A stretch of DNA of 64,000 bases from positions 310,001-374,000 of the forward strand of contig NZ_JAASQL010000002.1 in NCBI RefSeq assembly GCF_011762155.1. Reading direction: 5' to 3'. Made by a program: the position numbers and the translations under genes. The notes beneath the pieces are model-generated. The model was not told the origin of the DNA. It was given only the letters and a program-made list of their open reading frames with translations, and did no database searches. Source of the stretch: Wenyingzhuangia heitensis. GTDB taxonomy: Bacteria > Bacteroidota > Bacteroidia > Flavobacteriales > Flavobacteriaceae. This document shows positions 45,303-53,946 of this stretch, piece after piece (the stretch's first letter is position 1; every line of letters begins with the position of its first letter).

Positions 45303-45469
45303 TTTTTGTAATTTTTTATTGTTAGTAGTTTGTAATACTACTGTTTATAATAAAAAAATGACAAAACGTATTGTTTAAATATTACCTCTTATGTTTTATG
45401 AAATTTTAAAAATAGATAGAATGTTTGTCTAGTTTATGTGAGTTGAAACTTTTTAACATATATCATTTT

Positions 45470-45997
45470 TTAATCAAATTTAGCGTAAAACTTACCGTTC
45501 CATTTTCCCTGCACACGTAAAACTTGTTCTATAATATCACGTACACAGCCTTCACCACCTTTAATTGGAGATACATATTTAGAAATAGCTTTAATTTCTG
45601 GTACAGCATCTTGTGGAGCACAAGGCATCCCAACCAATTCCATTACAGGATAATCAGGAATATCATCACCCATATACACAATTTCACTCGGTGTTAAATT
45701 GTGTTTTTCTAAAATTTCTTGGTATTTGTTAATTTTATCATGTACTCCTAAATGAATTTCGGTAAGACCTAAACCTTGCAATCTAGTTCTTACACCTTCA
45801 TTACTTCCTCCAGAAATTATGCAAACAGGAAAGCCAGCATCTACAGCTGTTTTTAAAGCATACCCATCTTTAATATTCATGTTTCTTACCAATTCTCCGT
45901 TAGGAAAAATAGTAACCATTCCGTTGGTTAAAACTCCATCAACGTCAAAAATAAATGCTTTTACATCGTTTAATAACTCTTTATAACTCAGTGCCAT
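45470..45997 (-). CDS. kdsC: 3-deoxy-manno-octulosonate-8-phosphate phosphatase
   Basis: This 175-residue HAD-IIIA enzyme without a cap has motif I FDVDGVLTNG near residue 18, motif II IISGGSN and motif IV YMGDDIPDYP. It frees KDO for activation by KdsB (28959-29693). It overlaps the upstream DUF2520 gene by 17 bases, so translation is probably coupled. Confidence 0.94.
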   Translation of the reverse strand: MALSYKELLNDVKAFIFDVDGVLTNGMVTIFPNGELVRNMNIKDGYALKTAVDAGFPVCIISGGSNEGVRTRLQGLGLTEIHLGVHDKINKYQEILEKHNLTPSEIVYMGDDIPDYPVMELVGMPCAPQDAVPEIKAISKYVSPIKGGEGCVRDIIEQVLRVQGKWNGKFYAKFD

Positions 45998-46754
45998 GTT
46001 TTTCTTGTATAGATTTTGTTAATATTTTATAGACTTCTAGGTCTGTATTTTTTAATTGACCAATGTGTTTTTCAATTGTTTTTTGATCACCTCTAACAGC
46101 AGGTCCTGTTTGTGCTGTTTTAGGAGTCATAATTTGTGTTTTTAAAAACGTTTCTTGAATTAAAGGTTGTAAAATTTTAAAATCTAATTCGTTTTTTTTA
46201 CAAATATCATAAGCAATTCCCATAACTCTATTGCTAAAGTTATTCGCAAACACAGCGGCTAAATGTAATTTTTGTCTTTTTTGTTGATTTACTTGATGTA
46301 CTACATTAGATATTTTATTCGCAAAATTTTCTAAAGTAGAATAGTCCGTTTTAAATTCGGTTTCTAAGCACAAAGGAATTTGTTTAAAGCTAATTTTTTT
46401 TTCTTTGGTAAAACTTTGCGGAGGGTACAAAACACCTCTGTTTGTAGCTTGTAAATCAGAAAAAGGAACCGTTCCCGATGTATGAACCACTAAACCTTGT
46501 AACTTAGTTAAGTTTAGTGTAGGTATTACAGAGTCTGGTAAAGCAACAATATAAAGATCTGCTTTTTTTAAATCGAGAATACTTTGTGTTGTAGAAAGCA
46601 TTCCTTTATACAACTCTAATCCTTTGTTAGATCTGTTGTAGATTTGAACTAAATTGATAGTAGGGTGGTTGATACATTCATTAATTAAATGCACACCAAC
46701 TTTACCAATACCTAAAACACAAACATTCATCATAGAAATCAAAAATAAGAACAA
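45981..46754 (-). CDS. Rossmann-fold DUF2520-type protein
   Basis: This 257-residue frame most likely starts at Met8 or Met9 (46733/46730), directly before NVCVLGIGKVG, the dinucleotide-binding glycine motif. The C-terminal helical half contains NNFSNRVMGIAYD, typical of DUF2520 proteins related to ketopantoate-reductase and F420-dependent oxidoreductases. It is often paired with kdsC in this group. The reaction is unknown. Confidence 0.85.
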   Translation of the reverse strand: MFLFLISMMNVCVLGIGKVGVHLINECINHPTINLVQIYNRSNKGLELYKGMLSTTQSILDLKKADLYIVALPDSVIPTLNLTKLQGLVVHTSGTVPFSDLQATNRGVLYPPQSFTKEKKISFKQIPLCLETEFKTDYSTLENFANKISNVVHQVNQQKRQKLHLAAVFANNFSNRVMGIAYDICKKNELDFKILQPLIQETFLKTQIMTPKTAQTGPAVRGDQKTIEKHIGQLKNTDLEVYKILTKSIQEKHGTEL

Positions 46755-46807
46755 TTCTAAACACTACCTTGAAATAAATTAGATTTGATTACGACAAAGA
46801 GGTAACT

Positions 46808-46815
46808 TACCTTTG
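46808..46815 (+). promoter_or_regulatory. -7 element for the glutathione peroxidase gene (TACCTTTG)
   Basis: TACCTTTG fits TAnnTTTG and lies 23 bases before the ATG at 46839. Confidence 0.5.
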
Positions 46816-46838
46816 ATATTATAAAAACACGTTTAATT

Positions 46839-47405
46839 ATGAAGTATATTTATGTTTTAATTCCTGTAATACTAATTGGAATTTATGCTTTTAACTTTGC
46901 CAACGTAAAGTTAACAAGTAACAAAACAAATTTATATGATTTTATAGTTACGGACTTACAAGGAAATAAGTTTGATTTTTCTACATTAAAGGGAAAAAAG
47001 ATATTAATTGTAAATACAGCATCTAAATGTGGACTAACGCCACAATACAAAGAGTTGCAAGAAATATATAGCACTTATAAAGATTCTCATAATTTTGTTG
47101 TTGTTGGATTTCCTTCTAATAATTTTTTATTTCAAGAACCCGGGAATAATAAAAAAATAGAAAAATTTTGTGAGCTAAATTATGGAGTTACTTTTCCTAT
47201 GATGTCTAAAATAGACGTAAAAGGAAAAGATCAAGCAGAAATTTATCAGTTTTTAACACATAAAAAATTAAATGGATTTAAAGATTCTAAAGTAAAATGG
47301 AATTTTCAAAAGTACTTAATAGGTAGAGACGGTAAACTAGAAAAAATTATAAACCCTAAAACAAAACCCAACGATGCAAGTATTGTTTCTTGGATTACAA
47401 AATAA
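46839..47405 (+). CDS. Glutathione peroxidase-family thiol peroxidase
   Basis: This 188-residue protein has an N-terminal hydrophobic anchor (about 4-20) and the peroxidase core with Cys64 in NTASKCGLTPQY, plus WNFQKYLIGRDG with the conserved Trp and Asn. The catalytic residue is Cys, not selenocysteine. Such enzymes usually take electrons from thioredoxin. The anchor suggests a periplasmic or membrane-side position. bshB1 follows two bases after its stop codon. Confidence 0.9.
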   Translation: MKYIYVLIPVILIGIYAFNFANVKLTSNKTNLYDFIVTDLQGNKFDFSTLKGKKILIVNTASKCGLTPQYKELQEIYSTYKDSHNFVVVGFPSNNFLFQEPGNNKKIEKFCELNYGVTFPMMSKIDVKGKDQAEIYQFLTHKKLNGFKDSKVKWNFQKYLIGRDGKLEKIINPKTKPNDASIVSWITK

Positions 47406-47407
47406 TT

Positions 47408-48130
47408 ATGAGTTTTAAATTAGACATATTAGCCATTGGAGCACATCCAGATGATGTAGAATTAGGATGTGGAGGAACCATTGCCAAAGAAATAGCAGAC
47501 GGTAAATTAGTAGGAATTTTAGATTTAACCAAAGGAGAGTTGGGAACCAGAGGAACTCCTAAAATTAGAGCGATGGAAGCAGAAGCTGCTGCTGGAGTAT
47601 TAGGAGTAATGGTAAGAGAAAATTTAGGTTTGCCAGATGGTTTTTTAGAAAACACAAAAGAGTATCAGTTAAAAATAGTAGAGATTATTAGGAAATACCA
47701 ACCAGATATTGTGTTATGTAACGCTATTGAAGATAGACATCCAGATCATGCTAAAGGAAGTAAATTGGCTTCTGATGCTTGTTTTTTATCAGGACTAAGA
47801 GCCATTAAAACAGATATTGGATTTGGAAATCAAGAAGCCTGGAGACCCAAAAATGTATATCACTATATTCAGTGGAAAGGAATAGAACCTGACTTTGTTG
47901 TAGATATATCTGAATTTATGGATGTAAAAGAAAATGCAATCAAAGCATTTAAGTCTCAATTCTTTGATCCGAATAGTAAAGAACCAGAATCTCCTATAAC
48001 TAGTAAAAATTTCTTTGATAGTGTAGATTATAGAGCTAGAGATTTGGGAAGAATAATAGGAGTTGATTACGCAGAGGGCTTTACATCAGAACGTTATGTA
48101 GCGGTTAAAAAATTATCAAATATTTTTTGA
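47408..48130 (+). CDS. bshB1: Bacillithiol biosynthesis N-acetylglucosaminyl-malate deacetylase
   Basis: The ATG at 47408 is preferred over an in-frame TTG at 47390 that lies inside the upstream gene. The 240-residue PIG-L-family zinc enzyme has IGAHPDDVELGCGG and EDRHPDHAKGSK, the metal and catalytic motifs of BshB1. It deacetylates GlcNAc-malate in bacillithiol synthesis, so this cell probably uses bacillithiol as a thiol buffer, in line with the peroxidases nearby. Confidence 0.93.
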   Translation: MSFKLDILAIGAHPDDVELGCGGTIAKEIADGKLVGILDLTKGELGTRGTPKIRAMEAEAAAGVLGVMVRENLGLPDGFLENTKEYQLKIVEIIRKYQPDIVLCNAIEDRHPDHAKGSKLASDACFLSGLRAIKTDIGFGNQEAWRPKNVYHYIQWKGIEPDFVVDISEFMDVKENAIKAFKSQFFDPNSKEPESPITSKNFFDSVDYRARDLGRIIGVDYAEGFTSERYVAVKKLSNIF

Positions 48131-48138
48131 TTTTTTTC

Positions 48139-48169
48139 TTTGTAGAACTCAAGAAACCTTTTATATTTG
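48139..48169 (+). promoter_or_regulatory. tRNA-His promoter (TTTG-N19-TATATTTG)
   Basis: TTTG at 48139-48142 and TATATTTG at 48162-48169 match the -33 and -7 elements of Bacteroidota sigma-A promoters with the expected 19-base spacing, about 28 bases before the tRNA. Confidence 0.75.
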
Positions 48170-48197
48170 CAACCGCTAACGCAAACGCGCGCAAATG

Positions 48198-48273
48198 GTG
48201 ATTGTAGTTCAGTTGGTTAGAACGCCTGATTGTGGTTCAGGAGGTCGCCGGTTCGAATCCGGTCTTTCACCCA
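48198..48273 (+). tRNA. tRNA-His (GTG anticodon)
   Basis: The cloverleaf reads D arm GTTC/GAAC, anticodon arm CCTGA-TTGTGGT-TCAGG with GTG, and T arm GCCGG-TTCGAAT-CCGGT. An extra G at 48197 can be the His-specific G-1 and discriminator C73 is at 48271. The acceptor strands GTGATTG and CTTTCAC leave two adjacent T-T mismatches at positions 5-68 and 6-67, where GTGAAAG would pair fully. Confidence 0.93.
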
Positions 48274-48297
48274 AGAGTTGAAAACTCTTTAAACTAA

Positions 48298-48328
48298 AAG
48301 CTTAAGTTAATTCTTAAGCTTTTTTTTA
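48298..48328 (+). terminator. tRNA-His terminator
   Basis: AAGCTTAAG pairs with CTTAAGCTT around a 6-base loop and is followed by a long T run. Confidence 0.88.
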
Positions 48329-48391
48329 TGTTCTTTTTTAAGATAGAAAAAAAATGTAAAGGCTTTGAGTTTTAGGAGCTTTGATATAATT

Positions 48392-48422
48392 AAAAAAGGG
48401 AGCTAACAAGCTCCCTTTTTTA
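48392..48422 (-). terminator. Terminator of the prmA-clpS operon
   Basis: AAAAAGGGAGCT pairs with AGCTCCCTTTTT just beyond the last gene, with T runs on either strand. Confidence 0.85.
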
Positions 48423-48692
48423 ATTATAATCTAAATATTGTTGAATCACCTTTCTGTGGTCGTTGTTGTCTAGTTTAAAATCCTCAATCAATGTATTTAA
48501 TGCTTCTGGCTTTTTTTTAGCAATCTCAGATCTGTTAGGATAACTTGTAAAATGAATATTATAGACACCTTCTTTCTTTTCTAATAAAATATATAAATCT
48601 TCTTTTATCCAAGAATAGGCAATAGTATCAAAAAATAAAGACTCATCTTTTATAAAAGCACTAAAACTGTAATAATCTAAAAATTGTTCCAT
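48420..48692 (-). CDS. Small cytoplasmic protein of unknown function downstream of clpS
   Basis: This 90-residue acidic protein shows an alpha/beta pattern without motif that I recognise. Its ATG is two bases after the clpS stop, so it is the last gene of the prmA-clpS operon. No signal or membrane segment is present. Confidence 0.68.
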   Translation of the reverse strand: MEQFLDYYSFSAFIKDESLFFDTIAYSWIKEDLYILLEKKEGVYNIHFTSYPNRSEIAKKKPEALNTLIEDFKLDNNDHRKVIQQYLDYN

Positions 48693-48694
48693 TG

Positions 48695-48976
48695 TTATTG
48701 AATTTCTGCAGATAAACCTAATTCTAATAATTTAGAACAACGTGGTTTTAAATCATCATAACTACCTGTTTTAACAGCACATTTACCTTTGTAGTGAATT
48801 AGCATAGTGCATTGTTCTGCTTGTATAGGTTCGTGTTCACACACATCTATTAGACTGTCTATTACAAAATCAAATGTATTCACATCGTCATTGTAAACAA
48901 TAATTTCGTAGTCCTTTAATAACTTTTCTAGGACTTCAATACTCTCGGAAGTTTTTTCTATTGTACTCATAATCAA
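48695..48976 (-). CDS. clpS: ClpS adaptor of the Clp protease
   Basis: This 93-residue protein delivers N-degron substrates to ClpAP/ClpCP. Family features are a flexible N-terminus, VYNDDVNTFDFV (about 32-43) and the IHYKGKC segment that shapes the N-degron pocket. The start may be Met1 or Met3. It lies 14 bases after prmA. Confidence 0.93.
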   Translation of the reverse strand: MIMSTIEKTSESIEVLEKLLKDYEIIVYNDDVNTFDFVIDSLIDVCEHEPIQAEQCTMLIHYKGKCAVKTGSYDDLKPRCSKLLELGLSAEIQ

Positions 48977-48990
48977 CGCAAAAATAAGAA

Positions 48991-49818
48991 TTATTTATCT
49001 AATTGTAAACCTACCCAGTTATTTCTATTATAAGTTTTTTGAATTGTTAAACCTAAGTCTTTGGTTCTTTCTTCTAAAAACGGAATATCTTGTGTGTAAA
49101 AACCACTTAATAACAATTGACCACCTTTGTTTAAACATTGGTTATAAAGATCCATATCATTTAACAATATGTTTCTGTTAATATTGGCTATAATAACATC
49201 GTATTTTTGAGCTACTAACATAGATGCATCTCCTTGATAAGCTGTAATATGTGTACAATTGTTTTTTTCTATATTTTCTTCGGTATTGATAAAACACCAT
49301 TCGTCAATATCAATAGCATCAATAGGTTTAGCACCTTTCATTTCGGCAAAAATGGCTAAAATACCTGTTCCTGTTCCCATGTCTAATACACTTTTGTTGG
49401 TTAAATCTAACTCTAACAGGTGTTTAATCATTAAATGAGTAGTTTCATGGTGACCAGTTCCAAAACTCATTTTAGGTTCAATAATAATTTCATATTCCAT
49501 TCCAGTTCTTTCATGGAAAGGAGCAATCACACTTACTTTGTTATCTACATGAATAGGTTCAAAATTCTTTTCCCATTCTGCATTCCAGTTTACTTGCTCT
49601 ATTTCTTTATAAGTATAAGAAATGGTAAACTCTTCGGATTGTAAAGCAAATACATTGTCTAAAATATCTTCGTTCCAGTCTTTTGTTTGAATGTAAGCTT
49701 CTAAACCTGTTTCTGTTTCTTCAAAACTTTCAAAACCTAATTCACCTAATTCGGCAATTAAAATTTCGGTGGCGGGTTGTAATGGAGTAATGGTAAAAGT
49801 GTAACCTGTATAATTCAT
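48991..49818 (-). CDS. prmA: Ribosomal protein L11 methyltransferase
   Basis: The ATG at 49818 (MNYTGYTFT) is preferred; an upstream TTG would add 13 atypical residues. The 275-residue S-adenosylmethionine enzyme has motif I VLDMGTGTGILAIFA, preceded by FGTGHHETT, and later IIANINRNIL. It trimethylates ribosomal protein L11. Confidence 0.94.
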   Translation of the reverse strand: MNYTGYTFTITPLQPATEILIAELGELGFESFEETETGLEAYIQTKDWNEDILDNVFALQSEEFTISYTYKEIEQVNWNAEWEKNFEPIHVDNKVSVIAPFHERTGMEYEIIIEPKMSFGTGHHETTHLMIKHLLELDLTNKSVLDMGTGTGILAIFAEMKGAKPIDAIDIDEWCFINTEENIEKNNCTHITAYQGDASMLVAQKYDVIIANINRNILLNDMDLYNQCLNKGGQLLLSGFYTQDIPFLEERTKDLGLTIQKTYNRNNWVGLQLDK

Positions 49819-50050
49819 TATCGTAATATTTCTGAGTACAAAAATAGTTAAAAGCAAAAGCTTTTAGCTACTTTAAAATATATTTTGTGTTTATTATAAT
49901 CGTAGTATTTTCTTTTGTAGAAAAAATCAATTTTATGTAATGTTTGACAATCTTTTTCGTACTAATCTTAACCTTTAGATGAGTTACATATATTGGTGAA
50001 TTTTTTGAGGTGATAGCATAAATACAAACCCTTTGTAAGTTAAATAGATA

Positions 50051-50695
50051 ATGAAAGAAAAATTAAAAATAGATATTGTTTCGGATGTAGTATGTCCTTG
50101 GTGTACTATTGGTTATAAGCGACTAGAAAAAGCGATTTTGGAACTAGATATTCAAGACCAAATAGAAATTGAATGGCAACCTTTTGAATTGAATCCAAAC
50201 ATGCCTGTTGAAGGACAGAATGTGATAGAACACATTACAGAAAAATATGGATCTACAGCAGAAGAGCAAAAGCAATCAAAATTACAAATGAAAGAAGCAG
50301 GAGAGGAGCTTGGTTTTACGTTTGATTATTTTGATGAAATGCGAATGGTAAATACATTTGATGCACATGTTTTATTGGAGTATGCAAGTAGTTTTGGGAA
50401 ACAAACAGAGTTAAAAATGTGTTTAACAACTGCTTTTTTTAGCGAAAGGAAAGATGTGTCTAAAAGAGAAATTTTAAAACAAGCTCTATTGGATGTTGGT
50501 TTAAATGCGGAAGAAGGATTGGCTTTGCTAAATAATCAAGAGATTCGTGCTCAAGTGAGAGAAAAACAAGAGTATTGGAAAAACTTAGGTGTAAATTCTG
50601 TACCTACTATTGTTTTTAATAGAAAAAGCGCTGTAACAGGTGCACAACCGATAGGAACTTTTAAACAAATACTTTCTGAGTTGATAGCTGAGTAA
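50051..50695 (+). CDS. DsbA-family (FrnE-like) dithiol oxidoreductase
   Basis: This 214-residue cytoplasmic protein has the thioredoxin-fold active site C15-P-W-C18 and the cis-Pro region NSVPTIVFN. It resembles FrnE-type polyketide/stress proteins of the DsbA superfamily. No signal peptide is present. It is monocistronic, converging on tpiA. Confidence 0.9.
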   Translation: MKEKLKIDIVSDVVCPWCTIGYKRLEKAILELDIQDQIEIEWQPFELNPNMPVEGQNVIEHITEKYGSTAEEQKQSKLQMKEAGEELGFTFDYFDEMRMVNTFDAHVLLEYASSFGKQTELKMCLTTAFFSERKDVSKREILKQALLDVGLNAEEGLALLNNQEIRAQVREKQEYWKNLGVNSVPTIVFNRKSAVTGAQPIGTFKQILSELIAE

Positions 50696-50715
50696 GAAAC
50701 GAATAATATAAAACA

Positions 50716-50754
50716 AAAACCCCGCTAAAAGCAAATGCTCTTAGCGGGGTTTTT
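50716..50754. terminator. Bidirectional terminator between the DsbA-family gene and tpiA
   Basis: AAAACCCCGCTAA pairs with TTAGCGGGGTTTT, with a further AGC/GCT step inside, and A/T runs on both sides. Confidence 0.9.
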
Positions 50755-50770
50755 AATATATTTTGTTAGA

Positions 50771-51529
50771 CTAGATAGCCTTGATAATTGCAGTAAAGTC
50801 AGCAGCAGCTAAAGCAGCACCACCAATCAATCCACCATCAACATCAGCTTTAGAAAAAATTTCTTCAGCATTAGCTGGTTTACAAGAACCTCCGTATAAA
50901 ATAGATACGTTGTCGGCAACTTCAGCACCGTATTTATCAGCAACAAATCCACGGATAAATGCGTGCATTTCTTGAGCTTGATCTGCAGAAGCAGTCAATC
51001 CTGTTCCAATAGCCCATACTGGTTCGTAAGCCAATACAATGTTAGACCATGCAGCAGCATCTAAATGAAATAAAGCTCCAGAAATTTGTTCTGCAACTAC
51101 TTTTTCTTGTGTGTTAGATTCTCTTTCTTCTTTAACTTCACCAAAACAGTAAATTACTTCTAATCCATTTGCCAATGCAGCATCTGTTTTTTTAGCTAAT
51201 AAAGCTTCGTTTTCACCAAAGTACTCACGTCTTTCTGAGTGACCTAAGATTACTGTTTTAAGACCAGCTCCAGTTAACATACCAGCAGAAATTTCTCCTG
51301 TGTAAGCACCGCTAGCTTCTTGGTGCATGTTTTGAGCAGCAACTTCTACAGCAGAACCTTCAGTTACAGCTAATACAGTAGTTAAGTTTATAAATGTTGG
51401 AGCTACAATTACTCTAGTGTTTTCTAAAGAAACACCTTTTAATTCACTTACTAATTCTTCTGCTAACGCTTTAGATTCGGCAACGTTTTTGTTCATTTTC
51501 CAGTTACCTGCTACAATTTTACTTCTCAT
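50771..51529 (-). CDS. tpiA: Triosephosphate isomerase
   Basis: This 252-residue glycolytic enzyme has AGNWKMN (Lys), ILGHSERR (His), AYEPVWAIGTG (Glu) and the phosphate-binding GLIGGAAL near the C-terminus. It is the last gene of an apparent operon with a thioredoxin-like lipoprotein and a DppB-like permease. Confidence 0.97.
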   Translation of the reverse strand: MRSKIVAGNWKMNKNVAESKALAEELVSELKGVSLENTRVIVAPTFINLTTVLAVTEGSAVEVAAQNMHQEASGAYTGEISAGMLTGAGLKTVILGHSERREYFGENEALLAKKTDAALANGLEVIYCFGEVKEERESNTQEKVVAEQISGALFHLDAAAWSNIVLAYEPVWAIGTGLTASADQAQEMHAFIRGFVADKYGAEVADNVSILYGGSCKPANAEEIFSKADVDGGLIGGAALAAADFTAIIKAI

Positions 51530-51537
51530 TATGTTTA

Positions 51538-52032
51538 TTATTTTTGATTTTCTAAAATTTCTATAATATCAGAATCATCTGCTTCAATGGCTCTGTAAAC
51601 AACAACTTCACTATTTGGATGGATCACTATGTACCTAGGAATCCAATCTAGATCTATGTTTTTAGCAAATATACTTTTCCAACCACCTTCTACATAATAA
51701 TGATCTCCTTTTATACGATAACGATTGATACCGTTTTTCCAAGCTTGTTGATTGCGGTCTAAAGATATAAATACATAGCTAGTTTTAGGATATTTTTGCT
51801 GAATAGTTTTAAGTTTTGGCAGTCCTTTTATACAGTCTACACACCAACTTGCCCAAACATCTATAACAACTGTTTTTCCTTTGTATGAAGCTATTAATTC
51901 TTTAAAACTAATGGTAGTTCCACTACTTGTAATAATGGGAGCCTGTAGTGCTTTTTGCGTAAATTGAGTATTGTTAGGTGGTTTGCAACTAAAGACTAAT
52001 AGACTAAAGAAAACAAGAATACTATTTTTCAT
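51538..52032 (-). CDS. TlpA-like thioredoxin-fold lipoprotein
   Basis: This 164-residue protein has a lipoprotein signal (Cys16, VFSC) and a thioredoxin fold with the redox site WC64-V-D-C67. Such envelope proteins reduce or oxidise periplasmic thiols. It lies 8 bases before tpiA and 5 bases after the permease gene on the same strand. Confidence 0.85.
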   Translation of the reverse strand: MKNSILVFFSLLVFSCKPPNNTQFTQKALQAPIITSSGTTISFKELIASYKGKTVVIDVWASWCVDCIKGLPKLKTIQQKYPKTSYVFISLDRNQQAWKNGINRYRIKGDHYYVEGGWKSIFAKNIDLDWIPRYIVIHPNSEVVVYRAIEADDSDIIEILENQK

Positions 52033-52037
52033 GATTT

Positions 52038-53108
52038 TTATTTTAATTCAACACTTGGGTCTAAAATGCTGTAAGAAATATCTACCAAAATATTTAGGAG
52101 GATAAAAAAAGCAGCAATGGTTAAAATACTTCCTGATATAACAGGTAAGTCGGAAGAATTTAAGGCGTTTACAATTTCTTTTCCCAAACCGTTCCAATTA
52201 AAAATATATTCTACAAAAACGGCACCCGCTAATAAAGAAGCAAACCAACCAGATAAAGTCGTAATTACTGGGTTTAATGCGTTTTTTAAAGCATGTTTTT
52301 TTACAATTGTGTACACAGATAATCCTTTAGATTTTGCAGTTCTTATATAGTCTTTACTCAACACATCTAACAAAGAGTTTCGAGTTAATTGTACAATAAC
52401 AGCCAAAGGTCTAATTCCTAAAACCAAACTTGGTAAAATGGCATTTTTCCAAACAATATGTGTTCCTTCTCCAAAATCATCTACCTCAATAATGTTTCCG
52501 GTCATTCCTAAACCAGTATATTTATGTAGTACAAAACCAAACAACCAGGCAAATATAATGGCAGAAAAAAAAGAAGGAAGACTCATACCTAAGGTACTAA
52601 TAACCATAATACATTTGTCTAAAAAAGTGTTGACTTGTAGCGCAGAAATAATTCCTAATATTAAGCCAATTATCAAAGCAATACTAATAGCTGCAACGGC
52701 TAATAGTAGAGTGTTTGGTAATGTTTCTGCTAAAATACTACTGACTTCTTTGTCGTTTTTTTGAAAAGAATTTCTAAGATTAGGAAACTTAATAACAAAA
52801 TTATTGTTTTTGGTTTTTAGCCAAGTAATACTACTTTTTTTATCCGATAAATAAGAATAATCATTCTTGTTGTTACTGTGTACTGATATTGGAGACAAAT
52901 CATTTAAATAGTTAAAATACCTTTTGTACATCGGTAAATTTAATCCGTATTTAATTTTAATATTTTCTAACTGTTCCTGATCTTCTCTTTGATCTAGCAA
53001 CATTCTAGAAGGATCTCCTAATAAGTTAAATAAAAAGAATAAGAGTGTGGCAACTCCAAACAAGCTAACAAATCCTTTAAGTGTATTTTTAATTAAAAAT
53101 GATATCAA
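52038..53108 (-). CDS. DppB/OppB-type ABC transporter permease
   Basis: This 356-residue inner-membrane protein has an N-terminal helix, a periplasmic insert (about 30-130) and the binding-protein-dependent permease domain with the EAA-like loop (KNALNPVITTLSGWFASLLAG). Peptide/nickel transporters normally need a second permease, one or two ATPases and a binding protein, and none is adjacent. Its partners are presumably encoded elsewhere. Confidence 0.86.
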   Translation of the reverse strand: MISFLIKNTLKGFVSLFGVATLLFFLFNLLGDPSRMLLDQREDQEQLENIKIKYGLNLPMYKRYFNYLNDLSPISVHSNNKNDYSYLSDKKSSITWLKTKNNNFVIKFPNLRNSFQKNDKEVSSILAETLPNTLLLAVAAISIALIIGLILGIISALQVNTFLDKCIMVISTLGMSLPSFFSAIIFAWLFGFVLHKYTGLGMTGNIIEVDDFGEGTHIVWKNAILPSLVLGIRPLAVIVQLTRNSLLDVLSKDYIRTAKSKGLSVYTIVKKHALKNALNPVITTLSGWFASLLAGAVFVEYIFNWNGLGKEIVNALNSSDLPVISGSILTIAAFFILLNILVDISYSILDPSVELK

Positions 53109-53244
53109 TGTAAGTAATTATTGGTTGTTTCAAATATATTACATCTATATAAATTAATTAGTACTTATTGTTGTTAATAAATCAACTAAATCATAAAAAA
53201 AGTATTAATTTGTTGCTGTTTTTAAAATTTCTCTAAAAATAGAT

Positions 53245-53946
53245 ATGATTAGAATTACAGATATTTACAAGTCTTACCAAATAGGAAAAAACACTTTGCC
53301 TGTATTAAAAGGAATTGATTTTAATGTAGATAAAGGAGAAATGGTTTCTATTATGGGCTCGTCAGGTTCTGGAAAATCTACTTTATTAAACATTATAGGG
53401 ATTTTAGATGAAGCGGATCGTGGAACTTATAATTTAGATGGAATTGAAGTAAAAAATTTAAACGAAAAAATAGCGGCAAAATATCGCAATCAATTTTTAG
53501 GATTTATTTTTCAGTCGTTTAATTTAATCAACTACAAAACAGCCTTAGATAATGTTGCGTTGCCTTTATATTATCAAGGAGTTTCTAGAAAAAAAAGAGA
53601 AGAAAAAGCTTTGTTTTATTTAGACAAAGTAGGCTTATCCAATTGGGCAAAACATGTACCTAGTGAATTGTCTGGTGGTCAAAAACAGCGTGTAGCTATT
53701 GCTAGAGCGTTAGCATCGGATCCTAAAGTATTGTTGGCAGATGAACCTACGGGGGCATTAGATACCAAAACTTCTTATGGAGTTATGGAATTGCTACAGC
53801 AAATAAATGATGAAGGTAAAACAGTAATTATTGTAACTCATGAACCTGACATTGCAGCTATGACAAAACGAAATGTAGAGCTAAAAGACGGTTTGATTAT
53901 TAGCGATAAAATTATAGAACCTGTAAGAGCCACCTTATATGTTTAA
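53245..53946 (+). CDS. MacB-type ABC transporter ATPase
   Basis: This 233-residue ATPase has Walker A GSSGSGKST, signature LSGGQKQRVAIARAL and Walker B VLLADEPTGALD. It overlaps the next permease gene by eight bases and heads a five-gene tripartite export operon. Confidence 0.94.
   Translation: MIRITDIYKSYQIGKNTLPVLKGIDFNVDKGEMVSIMGSSGSGKSTLLNIIGILDEADRGTYNLDGIEVKNLNEKIAAKYRNQFLGFIFQSFNLINYKTALDNVALPLYYQGVSRKKREEKALFYLDKVGLSNWAKHVPSELSGGQKQRVAIARALASDPKVLLADEPTGALDTKTSYGVMELLQQINDEGKTVIIVTHEPDIAAMTKRNVELKDGLIISDKIIEPVRATLYV

Noticed and set aside
47390-47407. Upstream TTG start for bshB1
   Set aside because: It lies inside the glutathione peroxidase gene. The ATG at 47408 directly precedes the conserved PIG-L start.
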